Source: Apoda limacodes (taxonomy: Eukaryota > Arthropoda > Insecta > Lepidoptera > Limacodidae). From it: a stretch of 64,000 nucleotides of DNA. Location: contig OX291551.1 in NCBI GenBank assembly GCA_946406115.1, positions 10,850,001 to 10,914,000 of the forward strand, in the 5' to 3' direction. Position 1 is the stretch's first letter; each line of letters opens with the position of its first letter. The translations under genes and the position numbers were made by a program. The notes beneath the pieces were generated by a model that saw nothing but the letters and a program-made list of their open reading frames with translations, was not told the DNA's origin and did no database searches. Of the stretch, positions 1 through 9,710 are shown one piece after another.

Positions 1-539
1 AATGACTGACCACACGGCACTAAGCGGTCGATAAATATCATTCTCGCCGGTCTATCGGCCGCCCGCTCGCCACTGCCGCGCTTAAAATATAACTGGCCAC
101 ATCGAGTATGAAATGCAATTTGATGTAATATGGTTTTTCGAACTGACCTGAGAGTTATTTCGCACTGGGGTCTCAAAAAGTTCGATTTTCGAAACTGAGT
201 ATGTAGGGAACTTTTTAATAAAGGTAGAAAAAAAAAAGGCTTTTTTTTAGCTTCACCGATGTAAAAAAATCTTGGAAGTTAGATTCTACGTAATCATAAT
301 TGTAGTAGCAAATTAAAACTTTTCAAATTTATATAACACAGATGCCAATACAATAATTTAGTTCAATCGACCTTCACTCGAGCTTGATTATTTTCAGCTT
401 CAAGGGACCGTAGACCTAAGTTGGTTAAAACATGGTTGAGCGAAGCGATGGCTGATTCATGTGTCATACTCGTGAACGGGTGGAAGCTAGTCTGCTCTTG
501 CAAACTTCTTTGTATTCTTAGTATTTAGTCTTACTTTTT
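1..539. other. Non-coding AT-rich stretch
   Basis: I see no open frame or repeat boundary that I can name. The first 110 bases are GC-richer (many CGG and CCGC runs) than the rest and may be the edge of a repeat cut by the window start. Confidence 0.4.
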
Positions 540-893
540 TGTTTTGTTTATTAATACTGTAGGACATTGATTATTTCTTAGTGATAAATACATAAACTGT
601 CTTTTGTTTATATTAGATACTTTTTTATGTTGTGCTTGTGCTTTATATTTCATGTTTTTTTATGTTTGTAATGGAAAGTGTCCTTTTATGATAGGGAGGG
701 CATTTTCCAATATTTTAATTGGGCGCTGTAAGAGAAAGGGAGAAAAGAAATGCCCTTGCTGAGTTTCTCGCCGGTTCTTCTCAGTACAAGGTCTCCCGCC
801 CTATAGACTTACGAACCGATGGCGTAGTGACATTCATAAGTGCTCAATTATTGTAGCCTAAACTGAATAAATTATATTGAATTTGAATTTAAG
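540..893 (+). mobile_element. 3' tail of a non-LTR retrotransposon (CR1/Zenon-like)
   Basis: The segment ends in the wording of a LINE 3' end that I associate with Lepidoptera: ttgctgagtttctcgccgg, then ttcttctcagtacaagg, a short stretch about an altered start of 'cgaaccgatggcgtagtgac', and finally aataaattatattgaatttgaattt-like tail repeats. No coding part is left, so this is a 5'-truncated insertion in + orientation. The family name is from memory of related tails; the structure (truncated, simple-repeat tail) is seen directly. Confidence 0.55.
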
Positions 894-1040
894 TATTTGA
901 TATTAATTTTAACTTAATACCTTTACGCGTCTCTGAGAGAAGGAGTCTTGACAGACAGACAGGCAGACAGACGGACGGAAAACAAAGTAATCCTATAAGG
1001 GTTCCTTTTATCCTTTTGAGGTACAGAACCCTAAAAATTG
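894..1040 (+). mobile_element. 3' end of the dispersed SINE-like family
   Basis: It contains ttgataccttta-like text (here ttaatacctttacgcg), then a (GACA)n block at about 950-975, then ggttcc...ggtacagaaccctaaaaa. The same order is found on the opposite strand at 44749-44880. It is a truncated copy in + orientation. Confidence 0.65.
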
Positions 1041-1128
1041 ATTCGGTTGAGTTTGATTTCTTCTAAAGTTCATCGAAAATTTAAACAGGATAACGTCTGT
1101 CACGCCAGCTAGAATTTTATTAAAAGTT

Positions 1129-1225
1129 GTTTAACAATATTACTGTGACATAATATAAGTCGTTTAACAATACTACCTTGACATAATATAAGTCATTTAA
1201 CATATTACTGTCACATAATATAAGC
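1129..1225. repeat. Three tandem copies of a 33-bp unit
   Basis: Copies begin at 1129, 1162 and 1195. Each reads roughly (g/a)tttaacaatattactg followed by gacataatataagtc; the third is slightly shorter. The array abuts the likely 3' end of the minus-strand LINE at about 1226, so it may be either the insertion site or part of the element's tail. Confidence 0.8.
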
Positions 1226-3379
1226 AACCCAAACAATTAAATCTCTTTCCATCTCGTGGGTATCTTCTCTTACACCCTACTGGGTGTTGAGGTGCGGGTG
1301 TCGGGGGAGGGGAGTTTACCTCCCACCATGACCCGGGCAGAAGCTCAGGGGTGCTGAACACCCCCGGTGAAATATTAGAGAGGAGGCCTACTTTTCAGGC
1401 CCCCTTGTGGGTAATAATTTTGTCGCCATAAGCGATATAGAAAATAGAAAAAATGAAATACGAGAGTAGACGCCAGAAAAGAAAACAAAAATAGAAACAA
1501 AGTAAAAATAAAGCAAAACAAGAGAGCGAAATTAAGATAAAATTAAAAACGAAGCAAAAACAAAACAAAAACGAAAATAAAAATAAAAATAAAATAAAAA
1601 TAAAAGCGAAATAAAAACAGAAATAAAAGCAAAAATAAAATAGAGGCGAGAAGGGCAATAAGAATGGAATGGAATGAAGGGGGGAGGGTAAGGAGGTAGG
1701 AGGATGAATAAGTAAACTTATTCACCCACAGGAATAAGCTCTCGGGGGAGAGCCCTGCCTTCCGGCGGGCGGGCGTGTAGGGGTGCTATACCCCTAAGGT
1801 GTGTATGGTGACTGTTGTCCGCGCGGGTGAATAATCGTTTCGACAAACCAGATATGAACTCTGCGAGTGGCTCGGTTTTGGTGTCTCTAGCGATGGTGGA
1901 GTTGCGGACGTAGCGTCCCGCTCCGGTGATTAATCTCAGCGACTTATTTTGGACAACCTGGAGCTTACGTTTGTTGGTAGAAGATAGAAGACCGTACCAA
2001 GCAGGGGCTGCATAGGTCAGTCTCGACCGTATGTACAACTTGTACAGGCGAATTTTGGTTTTGAGTGGCAAGTCAGAGGAAAGTACCGGTCTAAGGCACG
2101 CCCGTGACGCGACCGCGCCTGCTGACACATGGTCTAGCATTTTGCGCATGCGCAAGGGGCGGTCTATAATACAACCTAGGTACTTTACGCTGGGTTGCCA
2201 CTCAATGACTTGACCTCGAAACACAAGTTTCGGTGGGAGAAACTTTTGCAGGCCGGTCAGTATTGCTGCTGTCTTGCTGGCATTAACGGCTATTCTCCAC
2301 TTGTCCAGCCAGCCAGGCAAAGTGTCCAATAGTCGCTGCATTTTTTTGGCTGCTAAAATAGCTTTGCGGGAGGAGGACATATAGGCGCTGTCGTCCGCGT
2401 AAAGGGCTAGGATGACGTCTTCAACACCTTCAGCTAGACCGGAGTCACTGAGAGTGGGGATGTCGTTGGTGAATAACGCGTAGAGCAGTGGCGATAGGCA
2501 GCTGCCTTGAGGTACCCCTGCTCTAATGGGTTTACATGCTGACTGGTTGTTCTCGACCGAGACATAGAAGCTTCGTTTGTCCAGAAACGAGGCTATTACT
2601 CGCCCGAGCATCGGAGGGATGTCCGTCTCTAGCAGCTTGTGTAATAAGCCTTCGTGCCAAACTCGATCGAAGGCCTTCTCCATATCGAGAAAGACTCCGA
2701 CTGTGCGCCTGCCCTTGTTTAGCTCGAAGGCCATGTGGTGGAGCACTCGTACAAGCTGAAGAGTGGTACTGTGGCTGTCTCTGAAACCAAACTGTTCAGG
2801 CCTAAGCTGGATATGCGGGGATATCCTAAGTAATAGTAGGCGTTTGAACAACTTGGCTAAATTGGATAGCAGTGTAATCGGTCGGTAATGTTCTGGGCGG
2901 TGACGATCTTTCCCTGGTTTCGGGAGAACAATAATTTTACCGATCTTCCACGAAGATGGGAAATGTCCAGTGCGCAGTATCCCATTAAAGATACGGGTGA
3001 GTGCCACCAGACCCTTCCTAGGCAGCATAATAATCGCTGTGTTTGGAATCTCGTCGGGACCGGGTGATTTGCGCTTGTTAAGCTTAGAGGCCTCCTTCCT
3101 AACCTCTTTAGGTGAAATAAAATAATCACCTCTGAGTGGTGGGGCTGGGGCCGCGAGAAACTGCTCTACGCGTTCTGTAACTCCTAACGTGTGGTCGGGG
3201 TCGATAATGGGGTTCGGCCTAAATTGGTCCTCAAAGTGGTCCGCAAAAAGTGCCGCGCGTTCCGCTGCGTGGTAGTGTCGAATGCCAGCGGGATCTATAA
3301 GAGGGCAAATTGGGGCGGAGGTTTTTGTTATTTGTCGGGCCAAGCGATACAGAGCCGTCTCTTTCCTCAGGGACTGGTT
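1226..3379 (-). mobile_element. 5'-truncated jockey-like LINE
   Basis: The reverse-transcriptase frame (1718-3379) is followed downstream, on the minus strand, by a GC-rich 3' untranslated segment (about 1226-1440) and an extreme purine/A-rich + strand block (about 1440-1700, T-rich in the element's sense strand). The endonuclease and gag-like ORF expected upstream are absent: the frame closes at a stop at 3380-3382 and the DNA beyond is AT-rich with no similarity to a LINE. The inferred history is a 5'-truncated insertion, fairly young because 550 codons remain open. The exact 3' boundary is not certain; it lies near 1226, beside a 33-bp tandem repeat. Confidence 0.75.
1718..3379 (-). CDS. 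Reverse transcriptase of a jockey-like non-LTR element (partial)
   Basis: The frame is open for about 553 codons and lacks an ATG start, as expected for the internal part of a longer pol ORF. In order it shows a linker from the endonuclease region, the RT entry motif KRKSPGPDEIPN, LPKPGKDRHRPEHYRPI, the FLDMEKAFDRVWH motif with its catalytic Asp, the AGVPQGSCLSP motif, the catalytic LYADDSAYMS box, then the thumb and C-terminal region with KYLGCIID and SRLTYAAPAWYG. It ends at PRELIPVGE and a stop. Both Asp residues of YADD and the first catalytic Asp are present, so the RT domain may be intact. The element would copy its own RNA by target-primed reverse transcription, but this copy lacks the endonuclease half. 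GC content is well above the surroundings. The jockey clade is the best fit; X-element or BS types are neighbours I cannot separate. Confidence 0.88.
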   Translation of the reverse strand, partial: NQSLRKETALYRLARQITKTSAPICPLIDPAGIRHYHAAERAALFADHFEDQFRPNPIIDPDHTLGVTERVEQFLAAPAPPLRGDYFISPKEVRKEASKLNKRKSPGPDEIPNTAIIMLPRKGLVALTRIFNGILRTGHFPSSWKIGKIIVLPKPGKDRHRPEHYRPITLLSNLAKLFKRLLLLRISPHIQLRPEQFGFRDSHSTTLQLVRVLHHMAFELNKGRRTVGVFLDMEKAFDRVWHEGLLHKLLETDIPPMLGRVIASFLDKRSFYVSVENNQSACKPIRAGVPQGSCLSPLLYALFTNDIPTLSDSGLAEGVEDVILALYADDSAYMSSSRKAILAAKKMQRLLDTLPGWLDKWRIAVNASKTAAILTGLQKFLPPKLVFRGQVIEWQPSVKYLGCIIDRPLRMRKMLDHVSAGAVASRACLRPVLSSDLPLKTKIRLYKLYIRSRLTYAAPAWYGLLSSTNKRKLQVVQNKSLRLITGAGRYVRNSTIARDTKTEPLAEFISGLSKRLFTRADNSHHTHLRGIAPLHARPPEGRALPRELIPVGE

Positions 3380-4130
3380 TTAAAACAGTTATAAAAACAA
3401 CACCATACAGACACCTCGCGGCTACAAAACAATAAAGTCACAGGGTAAAGGCATATTCTGTAATAAAGGTACAATGTTGCCTGCAATACGTGACAAACAA
3501 TGTTGTTTTTCTAAAAGCCATATATCCATCTCTTAGGTGGAATCATAGAAGAGGAACAGAAGCACAAAATAAATGTGATTAAAGGGTGGTATACTATATA
3601 CCAATCGTAATTGAACCGTAATAGATAAAGCAAACACTAATTTGATAAGGAACGGTAAACTATTGTAGTTTAGGTCAGTATAATATAATAAATTATACTA
3701 AAATATATTATACTGCCCTAATCTACAATAGCATACTAATACTTATTGTATTTCCAATAACAAATAAGACTGTTAAATATTAGCAGTAGAAAAATGGAAA
3801 CAAGGACTTTTTTAAATTAGTTGTGCAATAATTATTATCGTCTGGGCAGTGTGACAATAGGATATTATGTATGATTCAAGTGAGCTAAGTTGATCATTAC
3901 AAACGAGGCATGATTTCAGCCCGCGTCTCATGAATGGCCATAGGTCACGAGTGTCATAGAACAATTCTTTACGCACATGCGCGGGAAAATAAATAGAATA
4001 ATACAAGACAATATTCAATGTTTACATGAAATAATATTGATGAAAAAATATTTTTTTACGCGTGCAGCGCTCATGGAATAAACATACTCCATCATTGAAG
4101 TAAACGCACTGGCCGCTCCGCCATCTTGCC
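3380..4130. other. Non-coding AT-rich DNA with one hairpin
   Basis: No gene is seen. Apart from the inverted repeat at 3660-3731 the stretch shows no boundaries that I can name. Confidence 0.4.
3660..3731. repeat. Perfectly centred inverted repeat (28-bp arms)
   Basis: The left arm 3660-3687 and right arm 3704-3731 are reverse complements with two mismatches in 28 (arm begins ctattgtag); the loop is 16 nt. It could be a very small MITE or a cruciform-forming palindrome. No clear target-site duplication is visible. Confidence 0.75.
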
Positions 4131-4305
4131 TATAATATTAGGTTCCCTATAAAATGATCTATGAATGAAAATTATTAAGGATCTAAAAAAATTATAAACC
4201 TATTTTGTCCATAACAATTTTCGTTGGTAGTATTTATCAAGCCCTATTATCGTAATGTTTTGGACGCAGCTTTGAAGGCAACATCTTAAGCCACTTTATG
4301 TGCAA
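4131..4305 (+). repeat. Dispersed repeat, copy 1 (partner at 6161-6330)
   Basis: The text ggttccctataaaatgatct, then ttattaaggatctaaaaaaa, then ttggtagtatttat and cgtaatgtttt recurs in the same order and strand at 6161. The 6161 copy runs on into a SINE-type tail; this one does not. Both appear to be relics of one family. Confidence 0.75.
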
Positions 4306-5215
4306 GTATTTTGAAAAAAAATAATATTTCAATACAGTTTTTATAAGCGATATAAGTATTACTGAGATATTTTGCGTGCGGGATATTTAAAATTATTAAT
4401 CAAAATTTATTTCTTTTATTTTCTGCAACTGTACAAAACAGTCGTTCAAATCACATGGGACTGTAATAAATTTAAATATTTTTTTTATTATTAAATGAAA
4501 TTTAAATATAAGTGCAAAAAATCTGTACGGAAATCGAATAAAGTCGGCACGACGATGAGTCATCATCAATTATTATCTTTTATACTTTTCCAAATATTTA
4601 AACGATCGAATCCATTTGAAATCGAACTCCAATAGTCCAGGAGGAATCGGCGCATGAGTACCGAAAACTATTCGACCTCAATTTTTTTATGCGATCCTCT
4701 TCAAATTGCCCTTCTAATGATATAAATGCATGTTGCCATGGCGCAACCCGGTGCCATATTGTTTAAACCGAAATTGTTTAAACAATTGCAAAGAATTGTT
4801 ATTTTTCAACCGGACAAATTTTTTTCATATTCTTTATTAAAATACCAATAAAAAAGGTCCTATGACTTTTAACGATAAAGTTAATATTTTTAAAGATATG
4901 AATTTTTAAAGGTTCGAAAAATCTCAAATTTGGGTACTTTCGACCCATGAAAAATATATTAAAAAAAAACATAATGTCTAAGTAATATTTTTTTTTTTAA
5001 TTCTTTATACAATTGTTAATAATATTGTTAAAAGAGATTTTAAAAAATTTCATTGTTTATATTTTTTTTAATTGTTAATTCCGCGCGCTCGCAAGTATGC
5101 GTCGCTTACCTCTAAGTATCGCTTAACGATTAACGATCTTAAATCTTGAACGAAATAAAAAAGACTGAATAACTATGAGTAAAAAACAAAGGATGATCAG
5201 TTGAGTCGCTCGTTC
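4306..5215. other. Non-coding AT-rich DNA
   Basis: No gene or boundary is recognised. Two neighbouring gtttaaac-type palindromes at about 4764-4790 are the only local structure. Confidence 0.4.
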
Positions 5216-5760
5216 CTGTTCTGGTGTACATACATACATAACATCACACCTATTTCCCAACGGGATAGGCAGATAACAAAGACTTCCACTCGCAACGTTC
5301 CTGGCAAACTTCTTTCAACGGACTCTTGACCTCGCCTTTTCTAAAAACTGACTCAAATTTATAGAGATACGTTCGCCGAGGTCTACTTCTACCGACCCTT
5401 CCAGATACTTTGGCCTCATTAATTTATTTTGTGCACCTATTTTTATTCATCCTCTCCACATGCCCAAAACACCTTTACATTACTTTCTCAATCAATGTCA
5501 CCACACTTTCTTTCCCTCCACAATGCTCCCATATTACATTATTTCTTATTTTGTCAATTAAGGTCAAGCCACACATGCCTCTCAATGCTTTCATTTCCTC
5601 AGTATTAATTCTACTTGATTGCTTCGTTTGCCATACCCAACATTTACTTCCATACGTCAGTGTTGGAATTAACACTCCCTCATGAACATCTACACAGTTC
5701 CTAACAGTTCATAAAGTTGTGCTCCCCATTCACCTGACTACCAACATTCACTTTCTTTCA
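5216..5760 (-). pseudogene. C-terminal relic of a LINE reverse transcriptase ORF
   Basis: Read on the minus strand, 5675 down to 5475 gives LIPTLTYGSKCWVWQTKQSS then EEMKALRGMCGLTLIDKIRN and WEHCGGKESVVTLIEKVM. This is the conserved region behind the RT domain of a widespread insect endonuclease-RT family (the ILTYGSE.W....R....MR..R...G...DR.RN pattern). The frame shifts after that and continues as GHVERMNKNRCTK, one stop, then GRVGRSRPRRTYL and finally ERCEWKSLLSAYPVGK and stops. At least one frameshift and one internal stop make it dead. It ends near 5216 in tgttatgtatgtatgt, which looks like the element's 3' tail. Confidence 0.75.
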
Positions 5761-6160
5761 ATGCCACTTTCACATGTTCCGTCTCTTTCCCGGGTCCTTT
5801 TTTTACTTCTTCCTTTTCACGGTCTTACTTACAAAATAACCGAATTCCCATACGACCCTTATTTGCCTTACCCCTAGAGCAGGTATCAAACTAGCGGCCC
5901 ATATTGCATTGTTCAAATTTAAAGAATAGCACATACAGAATAGTCCCTTGAGAAAAAAGGGCTTAAAATACGTCCACCAGGGGCTCTTTTCAGTTTCCAT
6001 AAATTTATTTCGAATATATTTTCTAGCGAGATAGTGATAGTTCAAAATTCTGACTAAAAATTAAAAAAATAAATAGTAAAGCTTGCGTGTTTTATAAGCT
6101 GCATTATGAAGCTAATAGCGGTGCAACTTACACTTTACACTTTTCGTATACTCAATAAGT
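5761..6160. other. Non-coding stretch
   Basis: I see nothing in it beyond AT-rich sequence between two repeat relics. Confidence 0.35.
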
Positions 6161-6591
6161 TAAGGTTCCCTATAAAATGATCTATGACTGAGAATTATTA
6201 AGGATCTAAAAAAAATATGAATCTATTTTGTCAAAAACAATTTTCATTGGTAGTATTTATTAAAGCCGATTATCGTAATGTTTTTAAGAATTTTAAGTCA
6301 CGCGTATTAAATGGCAACATCTTGCAAAATATAAATCTCAGAGAAAAAAGAAACTCACATAGACTTTTGATGTCCTATCCAATTTTTATCCCTCTGTTGA
6401 ATGTATGTAGAGCTAGCCCAAAAAAAATCAACTTATATAACATCTCTTAATGGCGGTTAACAAAGACATATCTCTAAAATTTCAAAGACGGAGGAAATTA
6501 TAGGGGTGTGACATACACAGACGGACGGACGGACATGACAAATTTATAAGGGTTCCGTTTCTGCTGTTCGGCTACGGAACCCTAAAAAGTA
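6161..6591 (+). mobile_element. SINE-like element, + orientation
   Basis: It starts with the same text as 4131 (ggttccctataaaatgatct) and ends with cagacggacggacggac, then tttataagggttccgtttc and ggctacggaaccctaaaaag. That ending is the hallmark of the dispersed family seen at 894, 37034 and 39993. It shows that the 4131/6161 repeat is part of this family or a composite with it. Confidence 0.65.
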
Positions 6592-7451
6592 CTACAATTA
6601 ATGCAATAGGTTTTTTTGTCAGCTTTACGGGCCCGCTTTATATTCATTTGACCTAACAATTCCTGCCACAGTGTGTTTTATATGCCTTATATTGCTTATT
6701 TTAACCGAAATTCTTTATTTGGAAATATGAGACCATGACGCTTGCGACACCAGGGGTATCACTCCTTCATTGTTTTTATTTGTAATCTCTGAGATGGCAC
6801 ATGCTTTTGAAATATCTTAAACTAGGATGTACGCGACGTATGCGTGTGGGGGAAAGATTTAAAGCGCCTAGTGTGGAATCAGCATTCTAATATATTCTGT
6901 GCTTTTATATTGCTAATTTTCCCATGTGTCAATTGGACCATTTACCAGAAATTCCTAACGCACTGCATTATTATATCACAGACATTCGGGACAAAATGTT
7001 CATAATGCAACAAATATATTTTGAAACTCAAATAAGAATTCATTTTCTGCTGTAGGTTGGGTAAATAAAGAATATTGCGTTTTTTACGACACGCTACCCG
7101 CGTCAAGTAACAAAGTTATAAAGACATTTATGAAACCAAGAAGAATTGCGTCGCAGCCTCAACCGCCCCGGTCGGAACCAGAACTAATAAAGTGCAAATG
7201 TTCTAACAGTAGCAAAAACGTAATGTATTCATAGGTTAAAAAAGCCATGTGCGTTATTTTCTATTCTAGTATTAGTTTATTTCTAGGTTTGTAATAAAAT
7301 CTAGATAGGTATATGTTTCGTGCACTATTATCAGTAGAAACATAAAAAAAAAAATTCTAAAATGAAAAAACGGACACTTGCGAGTCTCTCAACAACAAAA
7401 CGGAACTTTAAGATTTCGTCCATCACGGGAAAGACTCGAATTTTCTTTACG
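6592..7451. other. Non-coding DNA with one LINE-tail scrap
   Basis: Positions 6731-6766 read gaccatgacgcttgcgacac followed by caggggtatcact, the same as the 3' tail of the LINE at 26690 (minus orientation). The rest shows nothing that I can name. Confidence 0.5.
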
Positions 7452-7545
7452 TTTTTAGGGTTCCGTAGTCAATAAGGAACCCTTATAGTTTCGCCATGAT
7501 CGTCCGTCTGTCTGTCCGCGTCTTAGCTCAAACACCATTAGTACT
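7452..7545 (-). mobile_element. SINE-like 3' end, minus orientation
   Basis: tttttagggttccgtagtca, then ggaacccttatag and cgtccgtctgtctgtccgcg is the reverse complement of the tail of the same family. Only the 3' end is recognisable. Confidence 0.65.
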
Positions 7546-7654
7546 TGAAAGCTGTAATTTGCATTCCAATACATATATTAATTAGACTGACAAAGTGGAA
7601 AAATAAATTTAAAAAATAAGTCTTACCGTTCATTCCCTACACGTAAATTAGGGA

Positions 7655-7712
7655 TGAATTTTATTTCTCGCTCACCCCATAGTGTCGTTGGATAGCTCGT
7701 TAAAAAATAGTG
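7655..7712. repeat. Short dispersed motif (partner at 29768-29825)
   Basis: The order ttttatt..tcgc(t/g)caccccatagtg..tcgttggatag occurs here and again at 29768. The gap lengths match closely, so the two share an origin in a larger, otherwise decayed repeat. Confidence 0.55.
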
Positions 7713-7796
7713 AGCATGTGTGAAAACAATTTCGATTCAGCGATGTGTTAACGGTTTGTTAGAGCCCAGTGTCCCCGCCTTCTGTCAGCCAGCCAT

Positions 7797-8045
7797 GCAA
7801 ATAGTAGTTCTTGGGTGTGTGAAAAAAAAACATGGGAGAATATATAACGAAATTTACATTAACATATAGGCTACTTTTTATCCCGAAAAAAATCCCGCGA
7901 GAATAACTATAACCAAGCTTAAACGATCTATAGCTATAGCTAAAGCTTGCTATAGCAAACTTCATTAGTATAATTTTAAGGTGTTCCACGACGCTAACCG
8001 AATTTAAGGCGAGCGGAACCGCTGGCAAAATCTAGTAGGAAAATA
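7797..8045 (-). mobile_element. Dispersed element sharing sequence with 47660-47992
   Basis: On the minus strand it reads tactaatgaagtttgctatag, caagctttagctatagc, then cgtttaagcttggttatag and gttattctcgcgggat. The + strand at 47740-47825 has the same words in the same order. It belongs to the broad 'aaagctagtag' SINE-like group whose ends read gcggagccgc...ctagta. Non-coding. Confidence 0.65.
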
Positions 8046-8459
8046 AAATTATGACATTCTTAATATTAATACTTACCAAATTAGAAACTAACGATATTTA
8101 CGTTCGAATTAGGGCGCGGCGGTACAGAGTACAAACTTAATAACCTAGTTGCTCTGTCGTTAAACCAGTAATAAGCTTCAATCTTGCAGTGATCATAGTG
8201 TGTAATGTACAACTAAAAAACAATAATAAAAAGCGGCCAAGTGTGAGACAGGCCTCAGCCATTTACCGTCTTAAATCACCGTTACAGCGCCATTTAGCAA
8301 TTATAAAGCGAAAGAGTAACACATTTGTTCGTTGGAAACGATATTCAAAGTCAAGCAACGTCGGGCTTGGTCAGTAACTGGATGAATGACCGCTTGGCGG
8401 CAAACATTTTGTTTTCGTTTGTAAATTACGTAAATAAGCACCATTTAAGGGTATAATAA
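8046..8459. other. Non-coding DNA with a SINE head
   Basis: Positions 8228-8255 (aaaaagcggccaagtgtgag) resemble the 5' head of the dispersed SINE-like family in + orientation, but no matching tail follows. Nothing else is recognised. Confidence 0.4.
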
Positions 8460-8508
8460 GGGTACGGAACCCTCGGTTGGAGTCCAATTCGCATTTGGCT
8501 GGTTTTTT
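8460..8508 (-). mobile_element. SINE-like 5' head, minus orientation
   Basis: gggtacggaaccctcggttg then gagtccaattcgcatttgg is the reverse complement of the family head (ccaagtgcgagtc...gagggttccgtac). Its tail may be the piece at 7452-7545, which would make a copy split by later insertions. Confidence 0.6.
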
Positions 8509-9445
8509 CTTCGGATCGGATTAAAGGACAAACCTTACTTTAAGTTAGTAAATAAATTTTACTCCTATACATAGAAAAAAAAGTATCTGATATAGCAACA
8601 AATTAATAATTATCGTTTTTTTTTAAACTTGCTGCGTGTTCTTCGTAAATTTTATGTTTCAATTCAACAGGAAGTACCCTAAAGGTTTTGATTTATTTGC
8701 GAGCACCAAAATGTGCAATAGACCGTGTTTTTGAAGCATAAACTAAAAAACGTGATTTTTAACAGCTTATAGGCACTGTAAACCTAAATATTAGATATTA
8801 ATTTGAATTTGATACCTTTATGCGTTTCTAAGAAATAGTGAGAAAAATATTTTTTTATGTAATAACAAAATAACAATTTTCGAATTTTTTTTCCTGGACC
8901 TGGTTTATAGTCAAATTTTATAATTCTAGGTCAATGGAAAGTGCCCTAAGAAATAATATAAGAAACAAAAACTAGAGTTTTTTTTATTTCGTACATTTAA
9001 CATTTGCAATGAAGACCTTGGTTATAATAATTCACTGGTATTTGAAAGATGAATATGCGTTTAGCGCCTATGGCAAACTAGAATTATCCTGAGAATTCGC
9101 CCATTAGGAGATTAATTTTGCAAAATCCTTCCTAATTGGAGCCCTATACGTCACATAAGAAACTCGCATGGAAAATTTCAGGTTTCTTGACAAAACAGTT
9201 TGAGCTTTGCGTTGATATTATATTACTATTTTCATCATCATATCAGTCAGGTGCTTCTTTTATATATATGCTTTTATATATATGATAATCGAAAAAAACG
9301 GCCCAACAAGCAAAATGCCTTTATAATTAAAAAAATATATGGCCACAACTCTTGTAATAGCTATAAAAAGATTTTGAGTATGTCATATACCTTATAAACG
9401 CTTATTAAAAGATGGTTATCATTCTTATAATTTTGTCATATAAAC
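8509..9445. other. Non-coding AT-rich DNA with SINE scraps
   Basis: At about 8787-8835 the words attagatattaatttgaatt and tgatacctttatgcgtttct match the internal part of the elements at 894 and 44749. From about 9300 onward the sequence becomes rich in ttataa-type words that continue past the 265-bp repeat. No gene is seen. Confidence 0.4.
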
Positions 9446-9710
9446 TTGATATAAGGTTTGTGCCCTTGTAAAATTTCGCCAAAACCGCGTTTATGAGCGA
9501 TAATATAGCTTTTATAAGAATATTTTTTTTGACTTTATAAGCTGTTACGTGGCTTGTTTTTGCTAGTTCGGGGATCATTACGAAAATCCTAGGATGTTTG
9601 CAAACAAACAAAAGATTAATAGATAATAAGAAAAAAATGTGTTAAATGTGTGAATTGTATTATTTGATTAATATAGGCGTGTCTCTTATTTTGAGTATAT
9701 GTTGTTTTAT
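9446..9710. repeat. 265-bp perfect direct repeat, copy 1
   Basis: By eye this is identical, base for base, to 10782-11046, from ttgatataaggtttgtgccc to gagtatatgttgttttat. Flanking bases differ on both sides. The duplicated short reading frame inside is AT-rich and not a believable gene. The distance between copies is 1336 bp. Confidence 0.9.

Noticed and set aside
1395..1725. Two minus-strand frames of mostly Phe, Leu, Ile and Tyr
   Set aside because: They are the translation of a simple purine-rich tract in the LINE 3' UTR; low complexity, no domain.
9405..9611. 68-codon frame repeated at 10729-10947, as if a duplicated gene
   Set aside because: Its presence twice is explained by the 265-bp repeat; AT-rich, no domain and no homologous extension.
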